Origin: Microcyclospora pomicola
Lineage: Eukaryota > Ascomycota > Dothideomycetes > Capnodiales
Length of the DNA: 64,000 nucleotides
Assembly: GCA_002786065.1 (NCBI GenBank)
Contig: NHNY01000017.1
Coordinates: 124,001 to 188,000 of the forward strand
Direction: 5' to 3'
The notes beneath the pieces are model-generated. The model had not been told where the DNA came from, made no database searches, and saw only the letters and a list, made by a program, of their open reading frames with translations. Made by a program: the position numbers and the translations under genes. Positions 1-11,301 of this stretch are shown piece by piece (position 1 is the first letter of the stretch; each line of letters opens with the position of its first letter).

Positions 1-1
1 A

Positions 2-913
2 GGCGTACGCTGGCCGAGGAAGTTTGTGAGCACTACCAATCGGGGTTTGAGGGGATTCAACATGAAGGTTGTGGTCACGAAAGGAAGCATGCTGAGCGAG
101 ATGGCCGGCTGGTTAAATATGCTTGATCCATTAGGATGGTTTCGGGAAGAACGTGTCAATTTCCAGGTACTACCAAAGGACATCGAGGTTGGAGCAGGGA
201 GAGAGAACTGGAAGTTGCATACTGCTCGCCACGGGCTAATCGAAGAGGATATCGCCCCTTCTGGAGACGTGCTCAAGCTTCTACTGTTACCCAAACCATT
301 CTCCCCGGATTTCCGCGAAGGCTGGGAAACATATCGAATGGAATACTGGGAGAAGGAGAACGTCCGACGCGCTGAGCTTCGCAAAGTGCTTACTACACGA
401 CATCGCGAGGTTGCGCGAATGAAAGGCGGGTGGCTGGGGAGGTTCGGCTGGCGCGGACTCGAGGTTTCACGCATCCTGAGCAGCAAGAGTCGACGAGAAA
501 TGGATCTCGAGCGGCTGGCGCTCAGTAAGAGAGACGACCGTCTAAAGGAGAAACATCGACGGGAGACCCAGCTGAGGGCTGCGTCACACTCGCGATCATC
601 GTCGCGGAGCAGCACGCCCGGTGACGGCGATTCGCGACCCGGGACTTCGGACGGCCTGCGCACACAGAAGATCAGGCGTGGAAGCAGTGCAGCAAGCACG
701 ACTCGCCGACCGCATAAACGATCCGGAAGTCTCCAGATGAGCAGACTCTCGGCGACGGAGACCATACTCAACGACGAGCCGGCGCAGAGAGCAAGCATGG
801 TTAGCATTGACTCGGACCTTGACGAGTTGGCCGAGGTGAAAAAGGAGGAAGAAGGAGAGCAGCTGGCGCCAAAGTTCACGGATGAGATCAAGGCTGAACC
901 AGACGAGGTATGA
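2..913 (+). CDS. SPO7: SPO7-like regulatory subunit of the Nem1-Spo7 phosphatase, 5' part outside the window
   Basis: C-terminal part of a Spo7 protein. The frame is open through the left edge, so the N-terminal half with the two membrane segments is missing; the stop is at 911-913. Two blocks match my memory of yeast Spo7. The first is an RKFVSTTNRGLRGFNMK stretch at the very start (yeast has STNKGIRQFNVK). The second is FSPDFREGWETYRMEYW about 100 residues later (yeast has FSAEIREGWEIYRDEFW). In yeast, Spo7 activates the Nem1 phosphatase, which dephosphorylates the lipin Pah1 at the nuclear/ER membrane and so controls membrane growth and triacylglycerol synthesis. The tail of about 150 residues is basic and Ser/Arg-rich, then acidic, and is not part of the conserved core. 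The name is sure; the exon structure upstream cannot be seen. Confidence 0.9.
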   Translation, partial: GVRWPRKFVSTTNRGLRGFNMKVVVTKGSMLSEMAGWLNMLDPLGWFREERVNFQVLPKDIEVGAGRENWKLHTARHGLIEEDIAPSGDVLKLLLLPKPFSPDFREGWETYRMEYWEKENVRRAELRKVLTTRHREVARMKGGWLGRFGWRGLEVSRILSSKSRREMDLERLALSKRDDRLKEKHRRETQLRAASHSRSSSRSSTPGDGDSRPGTSDGLRTQKIRRGSSAASTTRRPHKRSGSLQMSRLSATETILNDEPAQRASMVSIDSDLDELAEVKKEEEGEQLAPKFTDEIKAEPDEV

Positions 914-1628
914 TCGGGCGTGGATTTGTGATGCAGCGTATGTGCTACAGCTTGTAAATCAAAAGTTGGCCTCTGCCATTCTCGCCTGGAGTATAGTTCT
1001 GGACGTGCAATCTAGCAACACAGTCTCTGCGACACGCGATCCATGAGCTCATGCTCGCAGACCATGCATTGATCTCACCCACGAGCCAAGCTCTTCCAGC
1101 TACAATCTTACACCCAACCCAGTTGATCATCCGATGAATCTTGACCACAGATTGTGGTTCTCTAAGAAAGCCACAGCATAAAGTGAAGCTGGGATCTGCG
1201 CATGTAGGTAAATAGCTATAGTACATTTATAAGCCCCTCCCCAAGGTAAGTCATCCTTTTACCCCATGGCATGTGCCCGGTAACTAGCAGGAGTTCGCCT
1301 AACACACATACGATACGATACTTAACCTGCGTGGAGTAAGTTGCGTCAAGGTTGATAAATCGTCGTAGACGTCACCCCTCAAACACAAGCGGTTGTCCAT
1401 CCAGGCTACTCCAGTCTCTAGCACGTAACACTCCAATGCCGTTTTACCCGGCCAGCAGCGGCAAATGTTTGCGGATGAACCAACTCTCAAGACCTACACC
1501 TACCTCTTCTCACTTCGACATGACCATGCCTGTTGAAGTGTCTGTCAAGAGTGTGAAGCGTTGTCGTTGCGCGGAAAACAGAAACGAAAAGATTACCTGA
1601 TTCTATCATCTCGGAAGTGCGTGACGAC
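914..1628. other. Intergenic region between SPO7 and the DHA1 transporter
   Basis: This stretch should hold the SPO7 terminator and the promoter and leader of the transporter at 1629. Only short ORFs without recognisable features occur. No clear TATA box or repeat stands out. Confidence 0.5.
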
Positions 1629-3333
1629 ATGCTCAACATGGAGCGTGACGCTTCATCGACTGCGGAGAAACACGAGGACGATCGAGACACAGCAACACCA
1701 CCACCTCTGGACAGTGATGTGGAGAAAGATGCAGAGTCGCAACATGCCACAGCCACCGCACCTGACCCTGCTTCGACAGACGAGAAAGAAGCATTCATAG
1801 TCAAGTTCGAAGATGGTGATCCCACGAACCCCAGGAACTTCAGTTCCTGGTTCAAGGCCTGGATCACGTTCCAGCTAGGCATGCTGGCCATGACCGGCTC
1901 CATGAACAGCTCGATCATCTCTCCCGCCACCGCGGATCTCTCTGAGTACTTAGGCGTCAGTATGGAGGCGACGGTGCTTGCAGTTGCGCTCTACGTCCTA
2001 GGGTTTGCGGTCGGGCCTTGTTTATGGGCACCAATATCAGAAACGTACGGGAGGAAAGTCAGTATGCTGCCGGCGGTCTTTACATTGGGACTATTCGCCA
2101 TTGGAACCGCTGTTAGTAAGAACGCTGCCAGCGTGTTCATCACCAGATTCTTTGGTGGTGTCTTTGGATCTGCTCCGATCAGTAATGTCTCCGCCGCGTT
2201 AGGAGACATCTACTCGCCGGCCGCGAGAGGGACGGCGGTGACGTTTTACGCGATTGCTGTGACGGGTGGGCCAACGATTGGTCCCGTCATCGGTGCGGCA
2301 TTGACCGTCAACCCCCATCTCGGATGGCGGTGGACGGAGTATATTGGTGCCATCTTCGCCTTCACCATGTTTGCAGTGACCTTGATATGTCTGCCCGAGG
2401 TCTACGCACCAGTGCTGCTGAAACGTAAAGCACGGCAGATGCGCAAAGAGACCGGTGACGAGAGGTATTGGCATCCTCACGAAGCCGTCAAGATCGACAT
2501 CCATAATGTGTTCACCAAGCATCTCAGTCGTCCGATTGTCATGTTCTTCACCGAACCAATGGTCACCGCGATCGCACTTTACGCTTCCTTTGTGTATGGG
2601 CTGCTCTACATGATGCTCGAAGTCTTCCCGATTGTGTATCTTGAAGAGCGCGGCTGGAGTCTCGTCGTGTCAACCTTGCCTTTCCTGGGCATGTTCATTG
2701 GTGTCATCAGCGCGGTCTTCATCAACCTCGCGAACCAGCCTAGATATGCACGGCTGATGGCGGCGAACAAAGGCCGGGCTGTTCCTGAAGCTCGACTACA
2801 GCCGATGGTGATCGGTGGCGTCTTGTTCGTCATTGGACTCTTCTGGTAAGTCAACCATGCGAAAGGAGATCTGAGATGTCTAGCCTTGATGGCTGCTAAC
2901 AACGGTGCCTATCAGGTTTGGCTGGACCGCCGCGCCTCGCTTTCACTGGGCTATACCTACCGTCGCCACCATCTTTATTGGCGCAGGCTTCAACATCATA
3001 TTCCAGCAGTGTCTCAATTATCTGGTCGATGTATATGGCCTGTATGCGGCAAGTGCTGTATCCGCCAACACCGTGTTAAGATCACTTCTAGCATGGTACG
3101 TATGGGTCCACATAGTACACCCAGTCCTGCATAATGGGAGTTAGTTTGCTGACGTCAAGAATAGTGGACTACCGCTTGCCAGTCGGCCGATGTTTCTGAA
3201 TCTCGGCGTGGGACCAGCCGCGTCGATCCTAGGTGGGATTGCCTGCTTGGCTCTTCCAGTGCCATTCCTCTTCATGCGCTACAGTCTGCGGTTAAGAAGA
3301 TTGTCTAAATTCGCACCTGTGGTGGAGGACTGA
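1629..3333 (+). CDS. MFS drug:H+ antiporter, DHA1 (12-TM) family
   Basis: Plasma-membrane multidrug or toxin efflux transporter of the major facilitator superfamily. Three exons give 521 residues: 1629-2845, 2916-3095 and 3165-3333, with introns of 70 and 69 nt. After an acidic, disordered N-terminus of about 60 residues comes the family entry motif NPRNFSSWFKAW, then six membrane segments. The loop between segments 2 and 3 holds the A-like motif WAPISETYGRK. A long central loop follows, then six more segments ending in PFLFMRYSLRLR. Length and motifs fit the DHA1 group that includes yeast Flr1 and Tpo1. The ATG at 1629 is the first in frame; the one at 1638 is possible. It lies upstream of a flavin monooxygenase and a second efflux pump in the same direction. 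The substrate cannot be told from sequence. Confidence 0.9.
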
Positions 3334-4908
3334 GAAGTGAAGTACCGTTACAGTATGGATTCACCTCGTAGACAGATAGAGCCATGTCACTAAACATCGA
3401 AGCTCAGCGTCTAATCGTCTTCCTTTCCATGGTGTTGCCGTGATACTGCATCATTTGTTCACCACAAGACCATAAAAGCAGATCAGCCTGGAATGTGGAC
3501 CGATGGAGAGAGGTACCTCCTGTCTTTCGGTGCATCATGACACCACGGCTCCAGAACATCCCATTCGCGCAGCTTACTGGTTTGTCAACGAGAATGGCAA
3601 CTTGCCCTCAGCACCTAAAGCTGTTCCCGGGCTCAGCGAGCCGTCGCGCACGAAATTCACGAGGCTCATGTCGAAGGCCCAGTGGATGACAAGCGTGCAA
3701 CCAGCCAGCTCTGTACACAGTAGAAGAAGCAATGCAACGTGTGCATCCTGACAAGATCATCCGATCTCCTCGCGGAATTTGCTCTGCGCAGGCGAACTGG
3801 GAATGTTGAGTTGATCGACTACGGCTTGCATTCGGTGGTTAATCTCCGTACGAGTTTAATATATTCAACATCTATCACCCAGCAAGTTATGTGCAACTCG
3901 TGCACCATTCGAGCCAGATCGCGCCGTTCGGCGAGCGTGCGTAAGACACGGGGCAAGCTCGTGTCGTTCGAATTGTCGATGTGAAGGCGTCTGTACATCA
4001 AAGGCGTGATAAAGCCGATGGAACTGCTTGCTGACACGGGCTATGGCGCTGTGGGAGGATTTCCTGAACGGGTAGCTCGTGTAGCGGTGCTGTCCAACCC
4101 TGTTCATGCTCTCGTCATGGCCTTATGAGGGGATGAACTGGCAGAGCTCCTGCGGCAGCCTCATGCTGTTGTGCGTAAGTGCCAGTCACGTCGTGGTAAG
4201 GCATTCCAGCAATTGCTTATGCAAGATGTAGTTAAGCTGTAAGATATTTGGTCCATGGGGCACATGCTCCAAACGTAAGCCTATCGTCGTGGCTGCCTGC
4301 ACTCCATTAGGTCGAGTCGATAGAAGCACTGGGAGCCTAAGCCCTAAGGCCCATAGCGGAACTCATGGACAGCACGTGGCAGCACGTTGGCGATCATCTA
4401 CCTACATGTATGTACAGTATACTTGTATCACATGCAAGCACATCGACAGAGCAAGATGCAGATAAGGGCCAACATACTTCGTTCGCACCTCCGTAGAGGA
4501 ACCGCGACAATCTCATCCCTCAAATGTATTGCCGGCACAATATGAGCATGGAGGACTAAATGCGACGATATAAAAGTCCCTACGATGACGTCTATGAGAG
4601 TCCAGCTCGGCCGATAACTGAGGCAGATCAACCAATCGAGAGGCTACATGCTTCGGGCGCTCGGGATACCGGGTTGGATCAACATCAATGCCATCCACGT
4701 TGTTGATGTCGTTCAGTGTATATCGGCTGAGAGAACATGGATGTATATAAGACATGAGGCCAGATTGCTGAAGGCCAAGTAAAGTCTGATTTCTTCACAG
4801 ATACACAACAGTACACCTTCTCACCTTAAGGCCTCCACTCCCAACTTTTGCACCTTTGATTCTTCCACTTTCCAACAGCTACATCTTCACTGACAACGAC
4901 AAACCACC
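3334..4908. other. Intergenic region upstream of the FAD monooxygenase
   Basis: About 1.6 kb without a supported gene. An 82-codon ORF at 3503-3751 reads smoothly but resembles nothing I know. The last 170 bases hold a TATA-like element and a pyrimidine-rich leader for the monooxygenase. Confidence 0.5.
4744..4750 (+). promoter_or_regulatory. TATA box of the FAD monooxygenase gene
   Basis: The heptamer TATATAA lies 159 bases before the ATG at 4909 and is followed by a C/T- and A-rich leader with several CACAAC and CTTCAC blocks. Spacing to the likely transcript start near 4780-4800 is normal for a filamentous fungus. The assignment rests on position and sequence only. Confidence 0.5.
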
Positions 4909-6135
4909 ATGTCAGGACAAAAACACGTTCTCGCGGGCAAGCGAATCATCGTGGCTGGCGGTGGTATTGCTGGTCTGGCTTTCACTCGAGCATTGTATCT
5001 CGCCTGGCCAACGTCACATCCTAGACCAGAGGTTGTCATCTATGAACGGTCTACCAAACAACAGGACGTCAGCCGTGAAGGCTACACTATGGGCATCAAA
5101 GAGTTCGGGCTTGATGCTCTCAAAGAACTGGGGCTGTTCGATCTTGCCGTGAAGAAAAGCACGACATCCGCTAATCCCACGTTCTGGAAGCGCGACTGGA
5201 CTCAACTCTTCGAGCCAAAGTCACCCAAGGCTGCCGAAGGAGAGAAGCCGCTTGCCCATGCATACCGCCTTGTACGTCATGTGCTACGAGATATGCTCCT
5301 CGATGCCCTCCCCGAGGGCCAGGTTGTGAATTGGTCCAGCGGTTGCGAATCTGCAACGGTGCACGACGATGGCCGTATCGAAGTCAGTCTTGCCAATGGA
5401 GCTGTCGACACCTGCGACCTCCTCATCGCTGCGGATGGTGCCAGCAGCAAGGTCCGCAATATCTTACTGCCTAATGCTCAGCTTGAGTTTGCTGGCGCGG
5501 TCTGCTACATCGCTACCTCGAGATTCCCCAACGGCAAGCCTGCTGTGCTCAAGGAGAAGTGGGGCATAAACCTCAGCGGTGTCGGCATCCCATTCCTGAC
5601 CTTCCCCATCGATGAGCACTCGGGCGTATGGGCAGTCAGCCGCCGTGCCAAAGAACCCGTGCATCGCGTTCGTGGCGAGGAAGCGCTGGTCAGGAAGGAT
5701 GAGATTCTGGCCGAAGTCAAGGAAATGGGGAAGACATTCAGTGAGCCATTCGGCACATTCGTCGATGCTTCCGACCCGGAGACGCTCCAGATCTTCAACG
5801 CGATGCAGAGATACCCGATCATCCACAGCAAGGAATTGCCCAATGCTAACGTGGTCTTAATTGGTGACGCCAACCATGCAATGAGTCCATTCTCCGGCAA
5901 TGGCGCTAACACGGCCTTAAAAGATGCAGTCGAGTTGGCCAAACAACTCGCAAACAGCACGACCAGCCTCCGTGCAGCGATTGATGATTATGATCTGGAA
6001 GCTGAGCCCAGAAGTCGCAAGGCCATCAACACGTCCTGGTGGGTGATCCGCCTCCTGCACTCCAGTGGGCCGATTTTCTGGTTGTTCAGTACTCTGTTGA
6101 TGGTGGTTAACAAGTTCTTCGGCTCGAGAGGGTGA
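4909..6135 (+). CDS. FAD-dependent class A flavin monooxygenase
   Basis: Single-exon gene for 408 residues with a good start context (CCACCATGT). The three signatures of NAD(P)H- and FAD-dependent aromatic hydroxylases are present. These are the dinucleotide motif GGGIAG at residues 17-22, a DG motif in LLIAADGASSKVR near 170-185, and the FAD-ribityl GD motif in IGDANHAMSPFSGNGAN near 320. The family includes salicylate hydroxylase-like and TetX-like enzymes that put one oxygen atom on an aromatic or polyketide substrate. The last 35 residues are hydrophobic (WVIRLLHSSGPIFWLFSTLL) and may anchor the enzyme to a membrane. It is flanked on both sides by efflux transporters in the same orientation, which suggests modification of a compound that is then exported. 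The substrate is unknown. Confidence 0.9.
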   Translation: MSGQKHVLAGKRIIVAGGGIAGLAFTRALYLAWPTSHPRPEVVIYERSTKQQDVSREGYTMGIKEFGLDALKELGLFDLAVKKSTTSANPTFWKRDWTQLFEPKSPKAAEGEKPLAHAYRLVRHVLRDMLLDALPEGQVVNWSSGCESATVHDDGRIEVSLANGAVDTCDLLIAADGASSKVRNILLPNAQLEFAGAVCYIATSRFPNGKPAVLKEKWGINLSGVGIPFLTFPIDEHSGVWAVSRRAKEPVHRVRGEEALVRKDEILAEVKEMGKTFSEPFGTFVDASDPETLQIFNAMQRYPIIHSKELPNANVVLIGDANHAMSPFSGNGANTALKDAVELAKQLANSTTSLRAAIDDYDLEAEPRSRKAINTSWWVIRLLHSSGPIFWLFSTLLMVVNKFFGSRG

Positions 6136-7459
6136 GGAAGATGGGGAAGATGTAACATTACTATTCCAGATCTCAGGGGGCGTTCTATCTGTTCATACAG
6201 TCTGTCTCCCAGCGTACCAGCATGAATATTGGTTCGATTAGACCTTGCTTTTTACCAGATCAGGCGTTTAAGCTCCGAGTTGATTCAGAACTCCTTGAAG
6301 TTGCCGTTCACACGAGTCAGGCACATCGCACACGCGCATTGATCCTACCCGTCACCATGTGGTTGCCTGGTCTGCAATGTAATCATAATTCACCCATCCT
6401 AAAGAGCAGGATTGTCATTATGAGTTGGACCAAGAGTTGACCGTCTGACGATACGGGACCGGAGCTCGGAATCGTGCTTGCTGGTTCTATACGCTCGAAT
6501 CCTCCGGGAACGGAGGCTCCCGGAATATTTGCCATTCGTTAAGCTACACAGTACGTGAATGCACTCCCTTGATGACACGAGTTGACATTGGCATAGACCG
6601 TCATCTGTTGAGTCATGCTGGATGGTCGATCCACGGAGTCATCAGATGCATTGTCATCACCGCCAAGACATTTGATATCAGGTTGTTTTCACGGCAGAAA
6701 TCGGAGATGGCCCACGTTTTGAGTCACGACGGGCGATTGCCCGATCGAGGTATTGGTAGGAATACGAACAACGACCACCCAACCTGCATTGAGGCATCAG
6801 TAAGAGGACACTGGGCAGATGGCCACACCGCCACGCCCTACACACCGTACAGACATCATCAAACGCGCCCTGTGAGTCATTGAGACAGCTGCATGCGCAA
6901 TAATGCAACCGGACCGTAAACGCATGAAGTTGATCAGACCAGGATCTTCCTCGTGGAGTCCTCATATGCCCATCATTGCGACCAATAGTGAGCCACACAA
7001 ACAGACGCATGTCAAGCCAGGGACCGGCGGCCGCTGACAGCCCGAATGTCCGCCGCCAACGGAGCTTAAAGCCGTATTCCATCCGTCTATAGGCCACCAA
7101 CGTGGAGACGGTGGTTCGATCTTTAGATCTCCAGATCTCTATTTGTTGCGCAACTCCCCTTCCATCATACATATCTTCTTCTGTCTCCCGCTGAGGTATC
7201 GTTGTTGTTGCTCAACATTCTCTACCCTTCATTCTTTCCTGGGACGGCTGTTGTTTGCGAGCGAAGGACCTACCGAGCGGCTTAATATAGCCCTTACTCT
7301 AATTTCTAGCGCGTGGGAGTCAAGATCACGACCCGCCTAATCGTTGCTTGTTCTCCCCTTGAATCTACTTTCTTGCCACGCGAGAAAAGGACTCCAGTGG
7401 AAGACAGAGTACCAATTCCACTCAGAAATACACTCGACCCCAGCTGGCAGAAGCCCATC
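6136..7459. other. Intergenic region with a CGG/CCG hairpin, promoter of the DHA2 transporter
   Basis: No supported gene in 1.3 kb. It holds the interlocking inverted repeat at 6501-6523, a GC-rich CGG/CCG-dense patch near 7020-7060, and a TTAATATA element near 7282 before the DHA2 start at 7460. Confidence 0.5.
6501..6523. repeat. Two overlapping inverted repeats rich in CGG/CCG
   Basis: CCTCCG at 6501-6506 pairs with CGGAGG at 6511-6516 around a GGAA loop. CCGGGA at 6504-6509 pairs with TCCCGG at 6518-6523. The two hairpins share bases and cannot form together. Inverted CGG triplets are the usual target of Zn2Cys6 transcription factors, so this may be an operator for the neighbouring transporter and monooxygenase genes; that role is inference. 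Confidence 0.45.
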
Positions 7460-9328
7460 ATGGCATCCACCGAAGCACTGCCCGAGAGCGAGATGAACAT
7501 CACGGAGAAACGCATCGCAGGCATTGAGGAGGCCCCTTCGCCGGACGACGAAGTCGAGTATCCCAAGGCCATGAAGCTGGTTCTCATCACAGCCGCTCTG
7601 TGTCTGGCGGTGTTCTGTATGGCGCTGGACAACACCATCATCGCGACGGCCATTCCCAAGATCACAGATCACTTCAACTCGATCGATGATGTAGGCTGGT
7701 AAGCAGACCACGCTCGCGCCTGCATATTCTTCAACCGAATGCTTGCTGACCAGAATCGATCCAGGTACGGGAGCGCATATTTGCTCACCACCTGCGCATT
7801 CCAACTCTTCTTCGGCAAGCTTTACACATTCTACTCCATCAAAACAGTCTTCCTTTCTGCCATGTGAGATTTGCTCAACTTCTGTCTCTGGTGGGAAATG
7901 CTAACCTCAAGGCAGCTTCATCTTCGAAGTCGGCAGCGCAGTCTGCGGATCTGCGCCCAGCTCCCCAGCTCTGATCGTTGGTCGCGCTGTGGCTGGATTG
8001 GGAAGTGCTGGTATTTTCAGCGGTGCGATCCTGATCATCGCGAACACTGTGCCCTTGAGCCAAAGACCGGCCTACACTGGTCTGGTTGGAGCTATGTATG
8101 GAATCGCATCGGTCGCTGGGCCTCTGATGGGAGGCGCATTTACCGAGTAAGTACCACCGGCCAACCGCCTTGTCTCCAGCTCCATTACTGACCGCTCTGT
8201 CCTTGCCCGGCAGTCACGTCTCATGGCGATGGTGCTTCTACATCAACTTGCCTATTGGCGCCGTAACAGCTCTCTTCATCATGCTCGTTTACAAGCCCAC
8301 TCGACAAGCTCGAGACCTGCCGATCGGATGGAAAGCCAAACTTGAGCAATTCGACCTTATCGGCACGGTCGTCTTCCTCCCCATGATCATCTGCCTGCTT
8401 CTGGCTCTACAATGGGGAGGCAGCAAGTACGCATGGAGTAACGGCAAGATCATCGCCCTGTTTGTCGTCTTCGGCGTCTTGCTTCTGGCGTTTGGCGCCA
8501 TCCAATTCTGGAAGAAAGACTTCGCCACCATTCCCCCTCGAGTCGCCGCGCAGAGGAGCATCGCCGCCAGTTGCTTCTACATGTTCACCTCAAGCGGGGC
8601 TTTTTTCACCTTGGTGTACTAGTACGTTTCAACGCTTTACTATTCGGACCGTGCAACAAACTGACATGCCCGCTTCCAGCCTCCCTATTTGGTTCCAATC
8701 TGTCCAGTCCACGAGCGCGACCGAGTCCGGCATCCGCAACCTGCCCATGATCCTCTCGGTGGTCGTTGCCTCCATCGTCGCCGGCATTATCGTCACCAAG
8801 GTCGGCTACTACGCGCCATTCATGATCCTCGGCACCGTCGTCATGGCGATCGGCGCCGGGCTCCTCTCGACCTTCGAAGTCCACAGTGGCGCAGGCGAAT
8901 GGATCGGCTACCAGATCGTGTTCGGCCTGGGCTTCGGCTTCGGCTCGCAACAAGGCCTCATCGCCGCGCAGACCGTGCTGCCGCTCGCCGACATCCCCAT
9001 CGGCACCGCCATGGTCATCTTCTCGCAGACGCTCGGCGGCGCCCTCTTCGTCTCCGTCGCCCAGAACGTCTTCGCCAACAGCCTCTTCAGCGGGCTCCTC
9101 AACGCCGCCCCCGGCGTCAGCGCCCAGACCATCTACGAGGCCGGCGCCACCAGCGTCCTCCACGTCGTCCCCGCCCAGGACGTCCCCGCCGTCCTCGTCG
9201 CCTACAACTCCGCCATCCAACATACCTTCTACGTCGCCGTCGGCCTCGCCGCCCTCTCCGCCATCGGCGCCGCTTTCATCGAGTGGAAGTCCGTCAAGGG
9301 CAAGACGCTCGAGATGGCGGCGGCGTAG
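7460..9328 (+). CDS. MFS efflux transporter, DHA2 (14-TM) family
   Basis: Five exons give 541 residues: 7460-7698, 7765-7863, 7916-8146, 8214-8621 and 8680-9328, with introns of 52-67 nt. Characteristic DHA2 blocks appear in order. They are [14 protein letters not shown] in segment 1, [34 protein letters not shown], the antiporter-type [15 protein letters not shown], and [12 protein letters not shown]. The set resembles fungal toxin-export pumps of the AflT type. These proteins export toxins, antifungals or metabolites by proton antiport at the plasma membrane. It follows a flavin monooxygenase and a DHA1 transporter on the same strand. The last exon has extreme C/G at third positions, which produces a long spurious antisense frame. 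The substrate is unknown. Confidence 0.92.
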
Positions 9329-9907
9329 ACGTGTGTTGGTCTAGCGGTCTTGTTTAGCATAGGCGTTTCAACTGGGGGGTTTAGAGAAGGTAATGGTATT
9401 GCATGATCTGGGCATTGGGGGGGCCATGTGATAAAAGGTATCATAGACTTTGTTTCGCATCTGATAGATCTTTAGAAGAGCTCCACTCGATATATGTGTA
9501 GAGACCATCGCACTCTTGCACCATCCAAGAGTTTTACATCGTTCAGCTTCCTCTACATATCTGGTCTTGTGCTTGGTGACTGGCGATGTGTGGTGATTCT
9601 GTGACGTTGTTCAAGGTAGGACATGTAGAAGATGATCGACAGATATGTATAGTGAGCGAGCCAGAAAACGTGAGGATATTGGTCGTTCATCATTCATCCC
9701 TATAGCACTTTGTACTCGGCACCTAGTAGATACACAGTCTGTGCGTTTCTCCTTCCCTCGAATTGCCCTCATCTGCCGCTGCCAACCACCTATCAAACGC
9801 CAGCGGCCTCGCAGAGAGTGAAAGAGAAAGGTCGTATACACAAAGACGCAGACGCAACCGCCGGCCCTCCTCCGCGATCCCAATACTATCACCTCCTAGC
9901 CCATCCC
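9329..9907. other. Intergenic region between convergent DHA2 and BAR genes
   Basis: Shared 3' region of two converging genes. Only short frames, no clear repeats or RNA genes. Confidence 0.5.
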
Positions 9908-10901
9908 TCATTGGCCCTCGCGTGCCTGTCGGTAGCTCGCCTCCTGGCTCGTCTGGACCTCGGCGATGCCCCGGCTGACCTCGTCCAAGATCTCGGTGGC
10001 GCGGGCGTGGTACTCGGCCTGGGCCTTGGCGAGCTCGGCGAGATTGCGCAGGGGCTCGGGGGTGTCGAGGACGTTGCGCATGATGCTGGTGGCCTCGTCG
10101 ACCTTCTCGACGAAGACGTCCTCGGCCTGCTCGATGGCCTGGCGCTGGGGCTCGGTGTAGGCCTCCTCGTGGCGGCCGCCCGCGGCCGCCCGCGACTTGG
10201 CGGCGTCGAGCGACAGGCGCGCGTTGACCACCGCCGTGCGCGCCTTGTCCGCCGCCTTCAGGCTCTGGTTCAGCGTCGTCGTCCACCCCGCCAGGAACTT
10301 GCCCTGGATCGCCTCGTCCTGCTCCAGCCGCGCCGCGCCCACCTTCTCCTGTGCGATGGCGAACTTCTCGAGCGCTTGCGACAGTGGGTCGGGCTCGGTC
10401 GAGCCCTGCGGCGTGGCCATGGAGAGGTCTTGCGAGCCGGCGAGCGAGGCCCGCGCGATTGCATGCGCGAACGTCTTCGGTTGCGGCTTCGCGGACGGAG
10501 GCGCGGTGAGCGCAGCTTGGGCGTCGGCGGCGCTGGTCGCTTTGCTGAGGAGGTTGACCTGTGGGTAGAAATGTAAGCGACAGCCGCGAGTACCCTGATA
10601 GCGCATAGCATACCTTGTCTCCGATGCTTTTACCCAGATCCTGGAAACTCTCGCGGATGTTTGGCGGGTAGTCGTACGCCTCGTTGGCATATTGGCTGGT
10701 GACGGCAAGCAGCTTCTGGTGTGTTTGTTTCAAGGCGTCGATGCGCGTCTCCAGCTCGATGTAGTCGTGCGGGAGCTCGGTCTTCTCGCCAGCATTGCCG
10801 GTCTGCTCCTTGAACCATTGCTGCGAGCGCGCGGCGAAGGGGGTCACGGAGGAGGAGACTTGAGTGGTGAAGCTGCGAAACGACTGCCCGAACTTGTCCA
10901 T
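9908..10901 (-). CDS. GVP36: BAR-domain protein of the Gvp36 family
   Basis: Two exons on the minus strand, 10901-10614 and 10558-9908, give 312 residues; yeast Gvp36 has 326. The N-terminal block LPHDYIELETRIDALKQ and the following YDYPPNIRESF line up with yeast Gvp36 (LPREYTELEDKVDTIK and YDYPADINDS). The central and C-terminal parts are helical and include ARLEQDEAIQGKFLAGW and NLAELAKAQAEYHARATEIL, the third BAR helix. In yeast the protein sits on Golgi-derived vesicles and helps endocytosis, vacuole shape and actin polarity. The BAR dimer should bind curved membranes. The second exon is very GC-rich at third positions. Confidence 0.88.
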
Positions 10902-11301
10902 GGCGACGGGTCTGGTACCGAGATGTGCGGGTGATTATATGTTGGGATGTGCTATTGCTGAGCTTGTGCGATCAGAGAGTATGATGGCGGAACAAAAGGG
11001 GTGGTCCTGGGTGTGTGTGTGGTATGAGGTCTTTAATGTCAAGAATGGTATGGGCTATCACGGTCAGTGGCCTCAACTGTTTCGAGTAGCAACAAGCTGA
11101 GAGGCAGTGGGGCACCCTGGACAAGCGCACGTGATGCGCCAAAATACGAGAGACGATACGATATACTCTTATGAGTCAAGATGTTCTATGATCATCATCA
11201 TTGAGCGCACTGCGTTTGGCTCCATGTCTGCCGCTTACAGCGCTATCTATGTGTGTATGGATGTTGCCTGTGGACCACCTCAAACCATGGGCTAGCAAAA
11301 T
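10902..11301. other. Intergenic region upstream of the BAR gene
   Basis: About 400 bases holding the promoter of the minus-strand BAR gene and the 3' end region of the MRJP gene. Nothing else is recognisable. Confidence 0.5.

Noticed and set aside
3503-3751. 82-codon frame with YWFVNENGNLPSAPK
   Set aside because: Reads like protein but has no partner exon, homology or promoter that I can support.
8606-9223. 205-codon Asp/Gly/Glu-rich frame on the minus strand
   Set aside because: Shadow of the GC-rich last exon of the DHA2 transporter.
1629-9328. A full secondary-metabolite cluster
   Set aside because: Transporters and an oxygenase are present, but no synthase or regulator is in the window, so the claim is not supported.
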